Program-made: the position numbers and the translations under genes
Shown: positions 51,612 to 60,923 of the stretch, piece after piece
Layout: every line of letters starts with the position of its first letter
Numbering within the stretch: position 1 is the first letter of the stretch
The notes under the pieces: generated by a model
Seen by the model: only the letters and a program-made list of their open reading frames with translations
Databases searched by the model: none
What the model was told of the DNA's origin: nothing
Assembly: GCA_019278155.1 (NCBI GenBank)
Contig: JADMLC010000005.1
Location: 1-64,000 of the forward strand
Direction of reading: 5' to 3'
DNA from: Candidatus Kinetoplastidibacterium crithidiae
GTDB taxonomy: Bacteria; Pseudomonadota; Gammaproteobacteria; Burkholderiales; Burkholderiaceae_B
Length of the DNA stretch: 64,000 bases

Positions 51612-53420
51612 ATGTCTCCTAAACTATTAGATAATATTCATTTTCCATCTGATCTAAGAAAATTAAATTTTAATTGTCTTAGCAAGTTGTCTGATGAATT
51701 ACGGCAAGAAGTTTTAGAGATTGTGTCTAAAACTGGAGGACATCTTTCATCTAGTTTAGGAGTTATAGAATTAACCATAGCATTACATTATGTATTTGAT
51801 ACACCAAATGATATTATTATTTGGGATGTAGGCCATCAATCCTATCCCCATAAAATATTAACTGGAAGAAGAAAAAAAATGGGAACTTTACGTCAGAGAT
51901 ATGGAATATCTGGATTTCCAAATAGATCTGAGTCTTGTTATGATGCTTTTGGTACTGCTCATTCTTCTACCTCTATTTCTGCTGCATTAGGAATGGCTTA
52001 TGCAGCCAACAAAAAAAAATTAAATAGACAACATATAGCGGTAATTGGTGATGGCTCTATTTCTGCTGGTATGGCTTTTGAAGCTATAAATAATGCAGGC
52101 ATAATGAAAGACATTAATCTTTTGATTATCCTTAATGATAATCATATGTCTATTTCTCCACCAGTAGGAGCTTTGAATCAATATTTTAATAATTTAATGC
52201 AAGGTCGTTTTTACGCCAATACTAAAAATGTAGAAAATCCAAAAAATCATAATACTAGTCATGTGACTTTTTTTGAGGAATTTGGTTTTAAATATCATGG
52301 ACCAATTGATGGTCATAATGTCACTAATTTAGTTAATGTTTTGCGCAAAATTAAACAAAAATCTGGATTAAATTTTTTGCATATTGTAACAAAAAAAGGT
52401 AAGGGTTATAAATTGGCTGAAAAAGACCCGATATTGTATCATGGACCAAGTAAATTTGATTTGTCTATTGGCATATTAACATCAAAAAAAAATTCTCATA
52501 AAACTTTTACTCAAGTTTTTAGCAATTGGGTCTGTGATATGGCAATTTATGATGATAATTTAATAATAATCACTCCAGCTATGAGAGAAGGTAGTGGGTT
52601 AGTAGAGTTTGAAAATCTTTTCCCAAGTAGATACTTTGATGTTGGCATTTCAGAACAACATGCAATTACATTTGCTGCCGGGATGTCTTGTGATGGATTA
52701 AAGCCAGTAGTGGCTATTTATTCTACTTTTTTGCAAAGGGGTTATGATCAATTAGTACATGATGTTGCTATTCAAAATCTGGATGTAACTTTTGCAGTTG
52801 ATAGAGCTGGTTTGGTGGGAGCTGATGGAGCTACACACGCTGGTAACTATGATGTATCTTTTCTAAGATGTATTCCAAATTTAATAATCGCTACACCTTC
52901 AGATGAAAATGAACAACGTCTATTATTAACTACATGTTATCGATATAATGGTCCTGCGATTGTTCGTTATCCTAGAGGTGAAGGATTTGGTGTAAATATT
53001 GATAAAGAATTAAATTCTTTAGATATCGGCAAAGGAATAGTTAGAAAATATGGTAAAAATATTGCTATTCTTGTATTCGGTACTTTATTTAATACTGCAA
53101 AGATTGTCGCTGATTCAATGAACTTAACTATTGCTGATATGAGATTTGTTAAACCAATTGATAAAGAATTAATTATTAGTTTAGCTAAAACTCATAGCGC
53201 TATTGTTACTTTAGAAGATAATTCTATAATGGGAGGAGCTGGTAGTGCGGTACTAGAGGTTTTACATGAAAATAATTTATATACTCCAGTTCTTCAATTG
53301 GGTATACCTGATAGATTTATCGATCATGGTGATGCTAAACAATTAATTTCTGAAATAGGATTGGATTGTAATGGAATAGAAGCTTCTATTAGATCTGCTT
53401 TTCATAAATTTTTGTTGTAG
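51612..53420 (+). CDS. dxs: 1-deoxy-D-xylulose-5-phosphate synthase
   Basis: Thiamine-diphosphate enzyme joining pyruvate and glyceraldehyde 3-phosphate. DXP feeds isoprenoid (MEP pathway), pyridoxal phosphate and thiamine synthesis. The ThDP motif [18 protein letters not shown], then [40 protein letters not shown] and RYPRGEG are intact. 602 residues against 620 in E. coli. It is followed by folE2, the arrangement of Alcaligenaceae. Confidence 0.96.
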   Translation: MSPKLLDNIHFPSDLRKLNFNCLSKLSDELRQEVLEIVSKTGGHLSSSLGVIELTIALHYVFDTPNDIIIWDVGHQSYPHKILTGRRKKMGTLRQRYGISGFPNRSESCYDAFGTAHSSTSISAALGMAYAANKKKLNRQHIAVIGDGSISAGMAFEAINNAGIMKDINLLIILNDNHMSISPPVGALNQYFNNLMQGRFYANTKNVENPKNHNTSHVTFFEEFGFKYHGPIDGHNVTNLVNVLRKIKQKSGLNFLHIVTKKGKGYKLAEKDPILYHGPSKFDLSIGILTSKKNSHKTFTQVFSNWVCDMAIYDDNLIIITPAMREGSGLVEFENLFPSRYFDVGISEQHAITFAAGMSCDGLKPVVAIYSTFLQRGYDQLVHDVAIQNLDVTFAVDRAGLVGADGATHAGNYDVSFLRCIPNLIIATPSDENEQRLLLTTCYRYNGPAIVRYPRGEGFGVNIDKELNSLDIGKGIVRKYGKNIAILVFGTLFNTAKIVADSMNLTIADMRFVKPIDKELIISLAKTHSAIVTLEDNSIMGGAGSAVLEVLHENNLYTPVLQLGIPDRFIDHGDAKQLISEIGLDCNGIEASIRSAFHKFLL

Positions 53421-53493
53421 TATTTTAATAAAATTATTTCATTGGAATACTTTATTTTTATTTAAAAAAATTAATTAACTGATTATATAATAA

Positions 53494-54312
53494 ATGGATA
53501 TTAACAAAATAAATACAAATTCTGTGATACCAGATATACAAAGTTTGATAGATGCTAGACAAATTCCTATAAAGCGTGTTGGTATTCGTGATGTTTGTGT
53601 ACCTACTAATATTTCAGATGCTAGTTCTGTAATTCAAAATACCATAGCTAATTGGACTATGACCGTTTCACTATCAGAAAATGATAAAGGAACCCATATG
53701 TCTAGATTTCTAGTTTTATTAGAAAATTACCGAACTAGAATATTAACTCCTAGTTTATTGGGTAATATGTCTTTGGAAATGTTAACTTTATTGAATGCTA
53801 TAAACGGCGATATTTCATTATCTTTTCCTTTTTTTATAGAAAAAACAGCTCCTATATCAAAATCTAAAAGTTTAATGGACTATAAAGTTGAATGGATAGT
53901 TAGAGCAACTGAGAAAATAAACACTGAATTCGAGCTTATCATTCAAATTCCAGTTACAAGTTTATGTCCATGCTCTAAAGCTATTTCTTCATATGGAGCT
54001 CACAACCAAAGATCTAATATCACTATATCACTTGTTTTTAATGATTATTCTGATATTAAAATGTCAGACTTTATTGTATTAGCTGAAAAAGAATCATCTT
54101 GTGAATTATGGTCATTATTAAAAAGACCTGATGAAAAATATGTAACAGAATATGCTTATGAAAATCCTAAATTTGTTGAAGATTTGGTGCGAGATTTAGC
54201 TGCTAGCATAAATAGTAAATTTTTAAATATAAAAAAATATAGAATAGAGGCTGAAAATTTTGAATCAATACATAATCATTCAGCATATGCTGTAGTTGAA
54301 AAAAGTGTATAA
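53494..54312 (+). CDS. folE2: GTP cyclohydrolase FolE2 (type IB)
   Basis: Metal-dependent first enzyme of tetrahydrofolate synthesis (GTP to dihydroneopterin triphosphate), structurally in the tunnelling fold and independent of the canonical FolE. It has the family signatures RVGIRDVCVP and IPVTSLCPCSKAIS, with the catalytic cysteine, HNQRSNITIS and YVTEYAYENPKFVEDLVRD. 272 residues. Product could also feed queuosine. Confidence 0.93.
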   Translation: MDINKINTNSVIPDIQSLIDARQIPIKRVGIRDVCVPTNISDASSVIQNTIANWTMTVSLSENDKGTHMSRFLVLLENYRTRILTPSLLGNMSLEMLTLLNAINGDISLSFPFFIEKTAPISKSKSLMDYKVEWIVRATEKINTEFELIIQIPVTSLCPCSKAISSYGAHNQRSNITISLVFNDYSDIKMSDFIVLAEKESSCELWSLLKRPDEKYVTEYAYENPKFVEDLVRDLAASINSKFLNIKKYRIEAENFESIHNHSAYAVVEKSV

Positions 54313-54454
54313 TCTATATTATAGGTAATTATTTTAAATAATTATTGTTTTTATTGCTTTATCTGTTTGTTATTACTTGCTAGATATTTTTTTCTAGCTG
54401 TTTTGAATTACTGCATAAAGTACTTTCTAAACATCCATAAGGAGTTTTATTACA

Positions 54455-54829
54455 ATGAGACATTACGAAATTGTGTTTATAGTTCATCCAGATCAAAGTG
54501 AGCAGGTTCCTGAGATGATAAAAAGATATAGCTCTATTATAACTGAAGCTAATGGTACTGTTCACAGGGTAGAAGATTGGGGCAGGCGTCAGTTAGCTTA
54601 CCAAATAAATAAAATAGTGAAGGCACATTATATTTGCATAAATATTGAATGTTCACAGAGTATTCTAGATGAATTAGAAAATTCTTTTCGCTACAATGAT
54701 GCTATTTTAAGGCATATGATAATTAAAAAGAAAAAGTCAGAAACAGAACCATCTATTATGATGAAAACCGTTAATAAAGAAGAATCTTCTAATTCTTCAA
54801 CAGAAGAATTAGAAATAATAGAAGAGTAG
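54455..54829 (+). CDS. rpsF: 30S ribosomal protein S6
   Basis: 124 residues, starting [19 protein letters not shown], with the conserved [18 protein letters not shown] and [14 protein letters not shown] strong AAGGAG stands 10 nt before the ATG. It heads the rpsF-priB-rpsR-rplI operon. An acidic Ser/Glu tail ends the protein. Confidence 0.95.
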   Translation: MRHYEIVFIVHPDQSEQVPEMIKRYSSIITEANGTVHRVEDWGRRQLAYQINKIVKAHYICINIECSQSILDELENSFRYNDAILRHMIIKKKKSETEPSIMMKTVNKEESSNSSTEELEIIEE

Positions 54830-54845
54830 TTTTTGATTATTTGCT

Positions 54846-55142
54846 ATGAACCTTCTTAGTCTTAATGCAAAGATTCTAAATCGAGACTCTATAAGGTATA
54901 ATTATGCTGGAATTCCAGTATTAGAAATGACCTTAAGTAGTTTTTCTAAGGTGTTGGAATCTAATGTTGAGCGTAATATTAATTTAACAATTAAGGCCCT
55001 TGCTTTGGGAGCTTTAGCGATGTCTTTAGATAAAATTCCTTATGATAAAGAATTTTTTGCAACTGGTTTTTTGGCTCCAATATACAAAAATTCAGTAATT
55101 CTACGATTTCATTTGCAAAAAATAATAAATAGTGATGACTAA
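54846..55142 (+). CDS. priB: Primosomal replication protein N (PriB)
   Basis: Small single-strand DNA binding protein with an OB-fold that helps restart of stalled forks. The 98-residue product has the pattern LNAKILNRDSIRYNYAGIPVLEMTL and an OB-like end (DKEFFATGFLAP). Identification depends largely on its place between rpsF and rpsR, as in betaproteobacteria. Confidence 0.88.
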   Translation: MNLLSLNAKILNRDSIRYNYAGIPVLEMTLSSFSKVLESNVERNINLTIKALALGALAMSLDKIPYDKEFFATGFLAPIYKNSVILRFHLQKIINSDD

Positions 55143-55218
55143 ACTAAATATTAGTTATAATTAAAATTTTTATTTGTAAAATTATTTATAATTTGCAAAA
55201 TAATTTAAAGGTATTAAA

Positions 55219-55491
55219 ATGTCTTTCTATCGAAAACCTAAGGAAAAACGCAAATTTGTCCAACAAAATCCTTTATTTAAACGTCGTAAATTTTGCAGAT
55301 TTACAGCTGCTCAAGTAGATGAAATAGATTATAAGGATGTAGACATCTTAAAAGATTTTATACAAGAAAATGGCAAAATAATTCCAGCACGTCTTACTGG
55401 CACAAAAGCTATATACCAACGTCAATTGGGAATTGCTATTAAACGAGCACGTTTTTTAGCATTATTGCCTTATACAGATAATCATAAATAG
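55219..55491 (+). CDS. rpsR: 30S ribosomal protein S18
   Basis: 90 residues with the conserved [36 protein letters not shown] and HQRQL-like [20 protein letters not shown] segments. Spaced 12 nt from rplI. Standard length plus a short basic N-terminus. Confidence 0.96.
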   Translation: MSFYRKPKEKRKFVQQNPLFKRRKFCRFTAAQVDEIDYKDVDILKDFIQENGKIIPARLTGTKAIYQRQLGIAIKRARFLALLPYTDNHK

Positions 55492-55503
55492 ATATGAGTT
55501 AAT

Positions 55504-55956
55504 ATGGAAATTATTTTATTAGAAAAAGTGTCATCGCTAGGTAATTTAGGGGATGTAGTTCGTGTTAAAGATGGATATGCAAGAAATTATTTAATTCCTA
55601 AAAAAATAGCGCGTCGTGCTACAAAAAATGCTATAAAAGAATTTGAAGATAAAAGAATAGAACTGGAACAAATACAATTAGATAAATTTAATAATGCAAC
55701 TGATATTAGTAATAAATTATCTGGTTTTCAATTAGTTATATATCAAAAATCAAGTGTTGATGGTAGACTTTTCGGTTCCGTTACTAATTATGATGTATCT
55801 GAACATTTAAAAAAATCTGGTTTTAATATTAATAAATCTCAAATAACTTTATCAGTTCAGCATATAAAAACAATTGGTGAATTTTCAGCTAAAATAAAAC
55901 TTCATCCTGATGTAATTGCTGAAATAACTATATTGGTTTCTAAAGAAAATTCTTAA
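55504..55956 (+). CDS. rplI: 50S ribosomal protein L9
   Basis: 150 residues. The N-terminal domain is MEIILLEKVSSLGNLGDVVRVKDGYARNYLIPK, then a long connecting helix and the C-terminal domain (GRLFGSVTNYDV, IKTIGEFSAKIKLHPDV). Complete. Followed by a hairpin before dnaB. Confidence 0.96.
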   Translation: MEIILLEKVSSLGNLGDVVRVKDGYARNYLIPKKIARRATKNAIKEFEDKRIELEQIQLDKFNNATDISNKLSGFQLVIYQKSSVDGRLFGSVTNYDVSEHLKKSGFNINKSQITLSVQHIKTIGEFSAKIKLHPDVIAEITILVSKENS

Positions 55957-55965
55957 TTTATTTCT

Positions 55966-56006
55966 TGTATAAGAATTTGAATTAAATCAAATCAAATTCT
56001 TATACA
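55966..56006 (+). terminator. 15-bp hairpin after rplI
   Basis: Perfect 15-bp arms (55966-55980 and 55992-56006) with an 11-nt loop, 10 nt after the rplI stop. The tail is T-poor. It probably ends the rpsF operon or attenuates readthrough into dnaB. Confidence 0.5.
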
Positions 56007-56060
56007 TTAAATTTTAAATTCAAAAACTATCATTAGTAATATGATTTTTTCAATGAAATA

Positions 56061-57431
56061 ATGATGAATAATAAATCAAAAGATTTAGATTATCTACGTA
56101 TCCCTCCTCATTCAATAGAAGCAGAACAGTCTGTATTGGGCGGCTTATTTATAGATAACAGTGCTTGGGATAAAGTATCTGATGTTATAAAAGAAGAAGA
56201 TTTTTATAAAAATGAACATAAAATTATATGGAAACATATAGAAAAATTAATCAGTGCTGATCGTCCTGTTGATATTATTACAATTAATGATTCATTGTTA
56301 AATTCTGGGAAATCAGAAGATATTGGCGGTATAGAATATCTTAATGCATTAGCTCACAATACACCTTCTGCTGCAAATATACGTAGATATGCAGAAATAG
56401 TTCGTGAACGGGCTATTTTAAGAAAGTTAATTAGCATATCAGAAGAAATATCAGAAAATGCTTTAAATACAAAAGGAAGAGATGCAAAACAAATATTAGA
56501 TGAAGCAGAAGCCAAAGTTTTTAGAATAGCACAAGATAGAATATCTAACTTTATTGGTTTTCAAGAAATACAACCTCTTTTATCTCAAGTAGTAGAAAGA
56601 ATAGATGAGTTATATAGTCGTGATAGTAATTCTGATATTACAGGAGTTCCTACTGGTTTCATAGATTTAGATAAAATGACATCAGGTTTACAACCTGGAG
56701 ACTTAATTGTTGTAGCTGGTCGTCCGTCTATGGGTAAAACTGCTTTTTCTATGAATATAGGAGAATATGTTTCAATAGAACATGGTTTGCCAGTAGCTAT
56801 TTTTTCTATGGAAATGAGTGCCACTCAATTAGCCATGAGAATGCTTGGTTCTATTGGTGTAATAGATCAACATAAAATTCGCACAGGTAGATTAACTGAA
56901 GAAGATTGGCCAAAGATAACTAATGCTATACAAAATATGCAAGATGCTCAACTTTATATAGATGAATCTCCAGCATTAAATGTGATGGAAGTTAGAGCTA
57001 AAACTAGAAGATTATCACGTCAATGTGGACAGCTGGGATTAGTTATAATAGATTATATGCAACTAATGTCTGGTAATGGAGAAGAAAATAGGGCTACAGA
57101 AATTTCTGAAATTAGTCGTTCATTAAAAGGTCTAGCAAAAGAGTTAAATTGTCCCTTGATAGCTTTATCACAGCTAAATCGTAGTTTAGAACAAAGACAA
57201 AATAAAAGACCAGTAATGAGTGACCTAAGAGAATCGGGTGCAATTGAACAGGATGCTGACCTAATTTTGTTCATATATAGAGATGAAATATATAATCCTG
57301 ATTCGCAAGAAAAAGGAATTGCAGAAATTATTATAGGAAAACAAAGAAATGGTCCTATTGGTACCATTAAATTAACATTTCAAGGTCCTACAACGAGATT
57401 TTTAAATTTTGCTAATGTATCATCTATTTAG
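56061..57431 (+). CDS. dnaB: Replicative DNA helicase DnaB
   Basis: Hexameric 5'-3' helicase of the replisome. N-terminal domain (RIPPHSIEAEQSVLGGLF) for primase interaction, then a RecA-like ATPase with GRPSMGKTAFSMNI (Walker A), VIIDYMQLM (Walker B) and a C-terminal DLRESGAIEQDADLILFIYRDE. 456 residues, no intein. Starts at the first of two adjacent ATGs. Its end overlaps the convergent pdxA by 8 nt. Confidence 0.96.
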   Translation: MMNNKSKDLDYLRIPPHSIEAEQSVLGGLFIDNSAWDKVSDVIKEEDFYKNEHKIIWKHIEKLISADRPVDIITINDSLLNSGKSEDIGGIEYLNALAHNTPSAANIRRYAEIVRERAILRKLISISEEISENALNTKGRDAKQILDEAEAKVFRIAQDRISNFIGFQEIQPLLSQVVERIDELYSRDSNSDITGVPTGFIDLDKMTSGLQPGDLIVVAGRPSMGKTAFSMNIGEYVSIEHGLPVAIFSMEMSATQLAMRMLGSIGVIDQHKIRTGRLTEEDWPKITNAIQNMQDAQLYIDESPALNVMEVRAKTRRLSRQCGQLGLVIIDYMQLMSGNGEENRATEISEISRSLKGLAKELNCPLIALSQLNRSLEQRQNKRPVMSDLRESGAIEQDADLILFIYRDEIYNPDSQEKGIAEIIIGKQRNGPIGTIKLTFQGPTTRFLNFANVSSI

Positions 57432-58428
57432 CAGTATTTTTAAATATATCTATTGCTAAACTGATAGCAGTTAATAAAGAATCTGGTTTTGCTGTGCCTT
57501 TTTTCCAAGCAATATCGAATGCGGTTCCATGATCAACGCTAGTCCTGATTATTGGTAATCCTAATGTTATATTAACACCACTATCTATTCCTAAATATTT
57601 TATCGGAATTAATCCTTGATCGTGATATTGTGCGACTACTATATCAAACTTTCCAGTTCTTGCCTGCATAAAGACTGTATCTCCAGGCCATGGACCAGAT
57701 ACATTTATTCCTTCATTTCTAGCTTTAGTTATCGCAGGAATAATAAATTTAATTTCTTCAGTACCAAATTTACCATTTTCTCCAGCATGTGGGTTAAGAC
57801 CAGCTACTGCGATACGAGGATCTTCAACACCAAGCATTTTACATGCATGGTATGCCATTTTGATAGAATTTAACTCGGATAAAATACTTATGTTATTACT
57901 TACATGAGATAAAGGAAGATGAATTGTGACTAAGATAATCCTTAAAGAGTCATTGATCATCATCATATTGAATTTTTTGCTATTAGTTAATTTAGCTAAT
58001 AATTCTGTATGTCCTGGAAAATTTATATTGGCTTTAGCAAAAGATTCTTTATTTATAGGACATGTTACTATTGCCCCTATTTTGCCAGATAGGGCATCAT
58101 TAACTGCATTATTAATAGAGTTATATGAGGAAATCCCCGCTATTTCACTAACTGTTGATGGTTTAAAGTCATCTGGTTTTATTTCATAACAATTAATAAT
58201 ATTTAGATAAGAGTGATCACAAATTAAATTATTAGACAATATTTCGTTAGAGTTTAATAATCTAATTTTTATTTTTTCTCCTATTAATTTAGCTGCTTTA
58301 CTTATGACATAAGGGTCACCATAAATAACTGTTGGTACTAAAAATTTGGATAAAAATGCTTTTACAATGATTTCTGGGCCGATTCCAAATGGATCACCCA
58401 TAGTTATTCCTATAACTGGTAATTTCAT
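57424..58428 (-). CDS. pdxA: 4-hydroxythreonine-4-phosphate dehydrogenase PdxA
   Basis: Third step of the DXP-dependent pyridoxal-phosphate route; its product is condensed with DXP by PdxJ. The metal-site residues appear in FPGHTELL, GLNPHAGENGKFG and QYHDQGLIP; GDPFGIGPEII is the family start. 334 residues. Last of a probable operon Mth938-bcp-pdxA read leftwards; convergent with dnaB with 8 nt overlap. Confidence 0.95.
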   Translation of the reverse strand: MKLPVIGITMGDPFGIGPEIIVKAFLSKFLVPTVIYGDPYVISKAAKLIGEKIKIRLLNSNEILSNNLICDHSYLNIINCYEIKPDDFKPSTVSEIAGISSYNSINNAVNDALSGKIGAIVTCPINKESFAKANINFPGHTELLAKLTNSKKFNMMMINDSLRIILVTIHLPLSHVSNNISILSELNSIKMAYHACKMLGVEDPRIAVAGLNPHAGENGKFGTEEIKFIIPAITKARNEGINVSGPWPGDTVFMQARTGKFDIVVAQYHDQGLIPIKYLGIDSGVNITLGLPIIRTSVDHGTAFDIAWKKGTAKPDSLLTAISLAIDIFKNTAK

Positions 58429-58438
58429 ATTAATGATA

Positions 58439-58921
58439 CTATGTATTATTTATTAATGTTTTATCAAGAAAATCTAATACTTGCATAACATGATTATTAA
58501 CTTTTACCTTACGCCACTCCATCACAATATTACCTTCAAGATTGATGAGAAAAGTACTTCTTTCTATGCCATATACACTTTTTCCATATATATTTTTCTT
58601 TTTTACAACGTTATATAAAGAACATATATTTTGGTTTTGATCCGATATGAGAGGAAATGGTAATGAGAATTTTGATTTAAAATTTTCATGTGATCTAATA
58701 CTATCTCTAGATACTCCTAAAACCTCTGTATTTCTTAGTAAAAATTCTTGATATAAATCTTTAAATTCTAGATTCTCCTTAGTACAACCAGGTGTATTAT
58801 CTTTAGGGTAAAAAAATAATACTATGTTTTTTTTATGCAAATAATCATCCAGTTTGATTAAACCTAATGTACTATCTTCTTGAAATTTTGGAGCTGGTTT
58901 TATAATAAAATTATCCATCAT
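58439..58921 (-). CDS. bcp: Thioredoxin-dependent peroxiredoxin, BCP/PrxQ type
   Basis: Reduces peroxides. The peroxidatic cysteine C46 lies in PKDNTPGCTKEN. The position five residues later, Cys in E. coli BCP, is Leu here, and the other usual resolving-Cys site (FCAKFG type) reads FKSKFS, so this may be a 1-Cys form. A further Cys is at 100. 160 residues. Its ATG overlaps the stop of the upstream gene by one base. Confidence 0.93.
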   Translation of the reverse strand: MMDNFIIKPAPKFQEDSTLGLIKLDDYLHKKNIVLFFYPKDNTPGCTKENLEFKDLYQEFLLRNTEVLGVSRDSIRSHENFKSKFSLPFPLISDQNQNICSLYNVVKKKNIYGKSVYGIERSTFLINLEGNIVMEWRKVKVNNHVMQVLDFLDKTLINNT

Positions 58922-59364
58922 TAAACATTATCATTAACAGGAATAGCAGCAAAAATAACATCTCTATCATTCAATATTGACATATTATAAGTATATATTG
59001 CAGACCTAGTGCTCATAATTTCTACGCTAAGACCTTTTTTATATATTGGCGATAATACATCATTATCTATCAATTCATATGAATTTCCAGTTCCTATTAA
59101 TAAGAATTCAGGAAAATGTTCATTATAGTCTATTTCTAGTTTTTCTTGTGCAACAGCATCATTGCAAAAATTATTTAATAACAAGATAATTTTTTCTGAT
59201 GTTATATCAGTATATTTATTTATTCCCCAATTCTTGACTGCTCCTATTTTTCCGAAGAAAATTGAGCCAATATATTTTTCTTTATTAACAGTTATAAAAC
59301 CATTACCATAGGAATCAATTATATTTACAGATTCCATATTTTCTAAATGCAACTTCAACTTCAA
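58921..59364 (-). CDS. Mth938-like domain protein
   Basis: A 147-residue protein of the Mth938/NDUFAF3-like family, recognised by GAVKNWGINKYTDIT and the central FPEFLLIGTGN. Function in bacteria is unknown; the mitochondrial homologue assists complex I assembly. In betaproteobacteria it commonly precedes bcp, as here (1-nt overlap). I would not assign more than the family. Confidence 0.78.
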   Translation of the reverse strand: MKLKLHLENMESVNIIDSYGNGFITVNKEKYIGSIFFGKIGAVKNWGINKYTDITSEKIILLLNNFCNDAVAQEKLEIDYNEHFPEFLLIGTGNSYELIDNDVLSPIYKKGLSVEIMSTRSAIYTYNMSILNDRDVIFAAIPVNDNV

Positions 59365-59555
59365 TTCCTTTTTTATTAAACAATATTGTTTATAAAAATT
59401 GTAATTTAATTATCAAGGTAAATACATATATTATCTAGCTACACAATATATATTGTATATGTCTTTGATAAGTATATTACAATATAAATAAGCTCATGTT
59501 ATTATTTAGTTTAAATTGATGTCGTTACATATATTTTAACAAAATGGTGGTATTA

Positions 59556-60866
59556 ATGGATTCTATAAAAGTTGGCCTGCTTGGTATGGGTGTTGTAGGT
59601 AGTGGCACTTGGACTGTTTTAGATCGAAATGCAAAAGAAATAGCGAGACGTGCTGGTAGAAATATAGAAATTTCTAAAATTGCTACCCTAAATGTAGATC
59701 ATGCTCGTTCTTTGGTAAATGGTAAGACTGAAGTTATTCAAAATGCTTACGATATAGTAAGGGATCCAAATATTGATATAGTGGTTGAATTGATAGGTGG
59801 TGATACTATAGCTCTAGATTTAGTAAAAGAAGCTATTGATAATGGCAAACATGTAGTTACTGCCAATAAAGCCATGTTAGCAAAACATGGAAATGAAATA
59901 TTTGCAAAAGCTTCATCAAAGGGAGTAATAGTAGCATTTGAAGCAGCTGTTGCTGGTGGAATACCAATCATAAAAGCAATTAGGGAAGGTTTAACTGCTA
60001 ATCGTATCAAATTTATAGCTGGTATTATTAACGGCACTACTAATTTCATATTATCTGAAATGAGGGATACTGGATTGCCATTTAAAGAAGTATTATCTAA
60101 AGCCCAGAAACTTGGGTATGCAGAGGCTGATCCAACTTTTGATATCGAAGGAGTAGATGCTGCTCATAAACTGACATTGTTAGCTTCGTTATCTTTTGGT
60201 ATTCCTGTTCAATTTCAGAGTGCTTATATTGAAGGTATTTCTCAATTATCTTCAGAAGATATAACTTATGCAGAAAAATTAGGCTATCGCATAAAGTTAT
60301 TAGCTATAACTAAATACAGAGCAGATGGCATTGAATTAAGAGTACATCCAGCTTTAATATCATCATCTTGTTTATTAGCTAGTGTAGAAGGTGCTATGAA
60401 TGCAGTATTTGTAAAGGGTGATGCTGTTGGACCTACACTATATTATGGACAAGGGGCAGGGGGTGAACCTACTGCTTCAGCAGTTATTGCCGATTTAGTA
60501 GATGTGACTAGGCTTCAAACAGCAGATCCAGGTAATAGAGTCCCGCATTTAGCATTTCAAGCAGATGCTCTATCAGATGCTCGTATTTTGCCAATAGAGT
60601 TGATTTCTACATCATATTATCTAAGATTAAGAGTTATCGATCAACCTGGAGTTCTTTCTGAAATATCAAAAATATTAGCTGTTTCTAATATATCTATTGG
60701 TTCTATGATACAAGAAATATGTTCTAATAGTAAAAATGAAGCAGATATTATATTTATCACTCATGAGTCTATAGAACGAAATATTAATCAAGCTATTAAA
60801 CAGATTGAATCTTTACCTGTAGTTCAATCAAAAGTTACTAGATTAAGAATAGAAAGCATTAATTAA
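59556..60866 (+). CDS. hom: Homoserine dehydrogenase
   Basis: Reduces aspartate semialdehyde to homoserine, the branch point to threonine and methionine. N-terminal Rossmann motif GLLGMGVVGSGT, catalytic domain with GIINGTTNFILSEM, AEADPTFDIEGVDAAHKL and YGQGAGGEPTASAV, and a C-terminal ACT domain (SYYLRLRVIDQPGVLSEI) for threonine feedback. ATG at 59556 fits the family start (MDSIKVGLLG), with GGTGG before it; 59544 is an upstream alternative. About 436 residues. thrC, often next, is not here. Confidence 0.95.
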   Translation: MDSIKVGLLGMGVVGSGTWTVLDRNAKEIARRAGRNIEISKIATLNVDHARSLVNGKTEVIQNAYDIVRDPNIDIVVELIGGDTIALDLVKEAIDNGKHVVTANKAMLAKHGNEIFAKASSKGVIVAFEAAVAGGIPIIKAIREGLTANRIKFIAGIINGTTNFILSEMRDTGLPFKEVLSKAQKLGYAEADPTFDIEGVDAAHKLTLLASLSFGIPVQFQSAYIEGISQLSSEDITYAEKLGYRIKLLAITKYRADGIELRVHPALISSSCLLASVEGAMNAVFVKGDAVGPTLYYGQGAGGEPTASAVIADLVDVTRLQTADPGNRVPHLAFQADALSDARILPIELISTSYYLRLRVIDQPGVLSEISKILAVSNISIGSMIQEICSNSKNEADIIFITHESIERNINQAIKQIESLPVVQSKVTRLRIESIN

Positions 60867-60877
60867 TTATGCATAGT

Positions 60878-60923
60878 TAACAAGTAGTGTAATATTAGGA
60901 ATATCACGCTACTTGTTATTTTT
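60878..60923 (+). terminator. Hairpin terminator after hom
   Basis: Left arm from 60878 and right arm ending at 60918 pair over about 18 bp with one mismatch and one wobble around a short loop, followed by five T. It sits 11 nt after the hom stop, before the convergent fbp. Confidence 0.65.
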
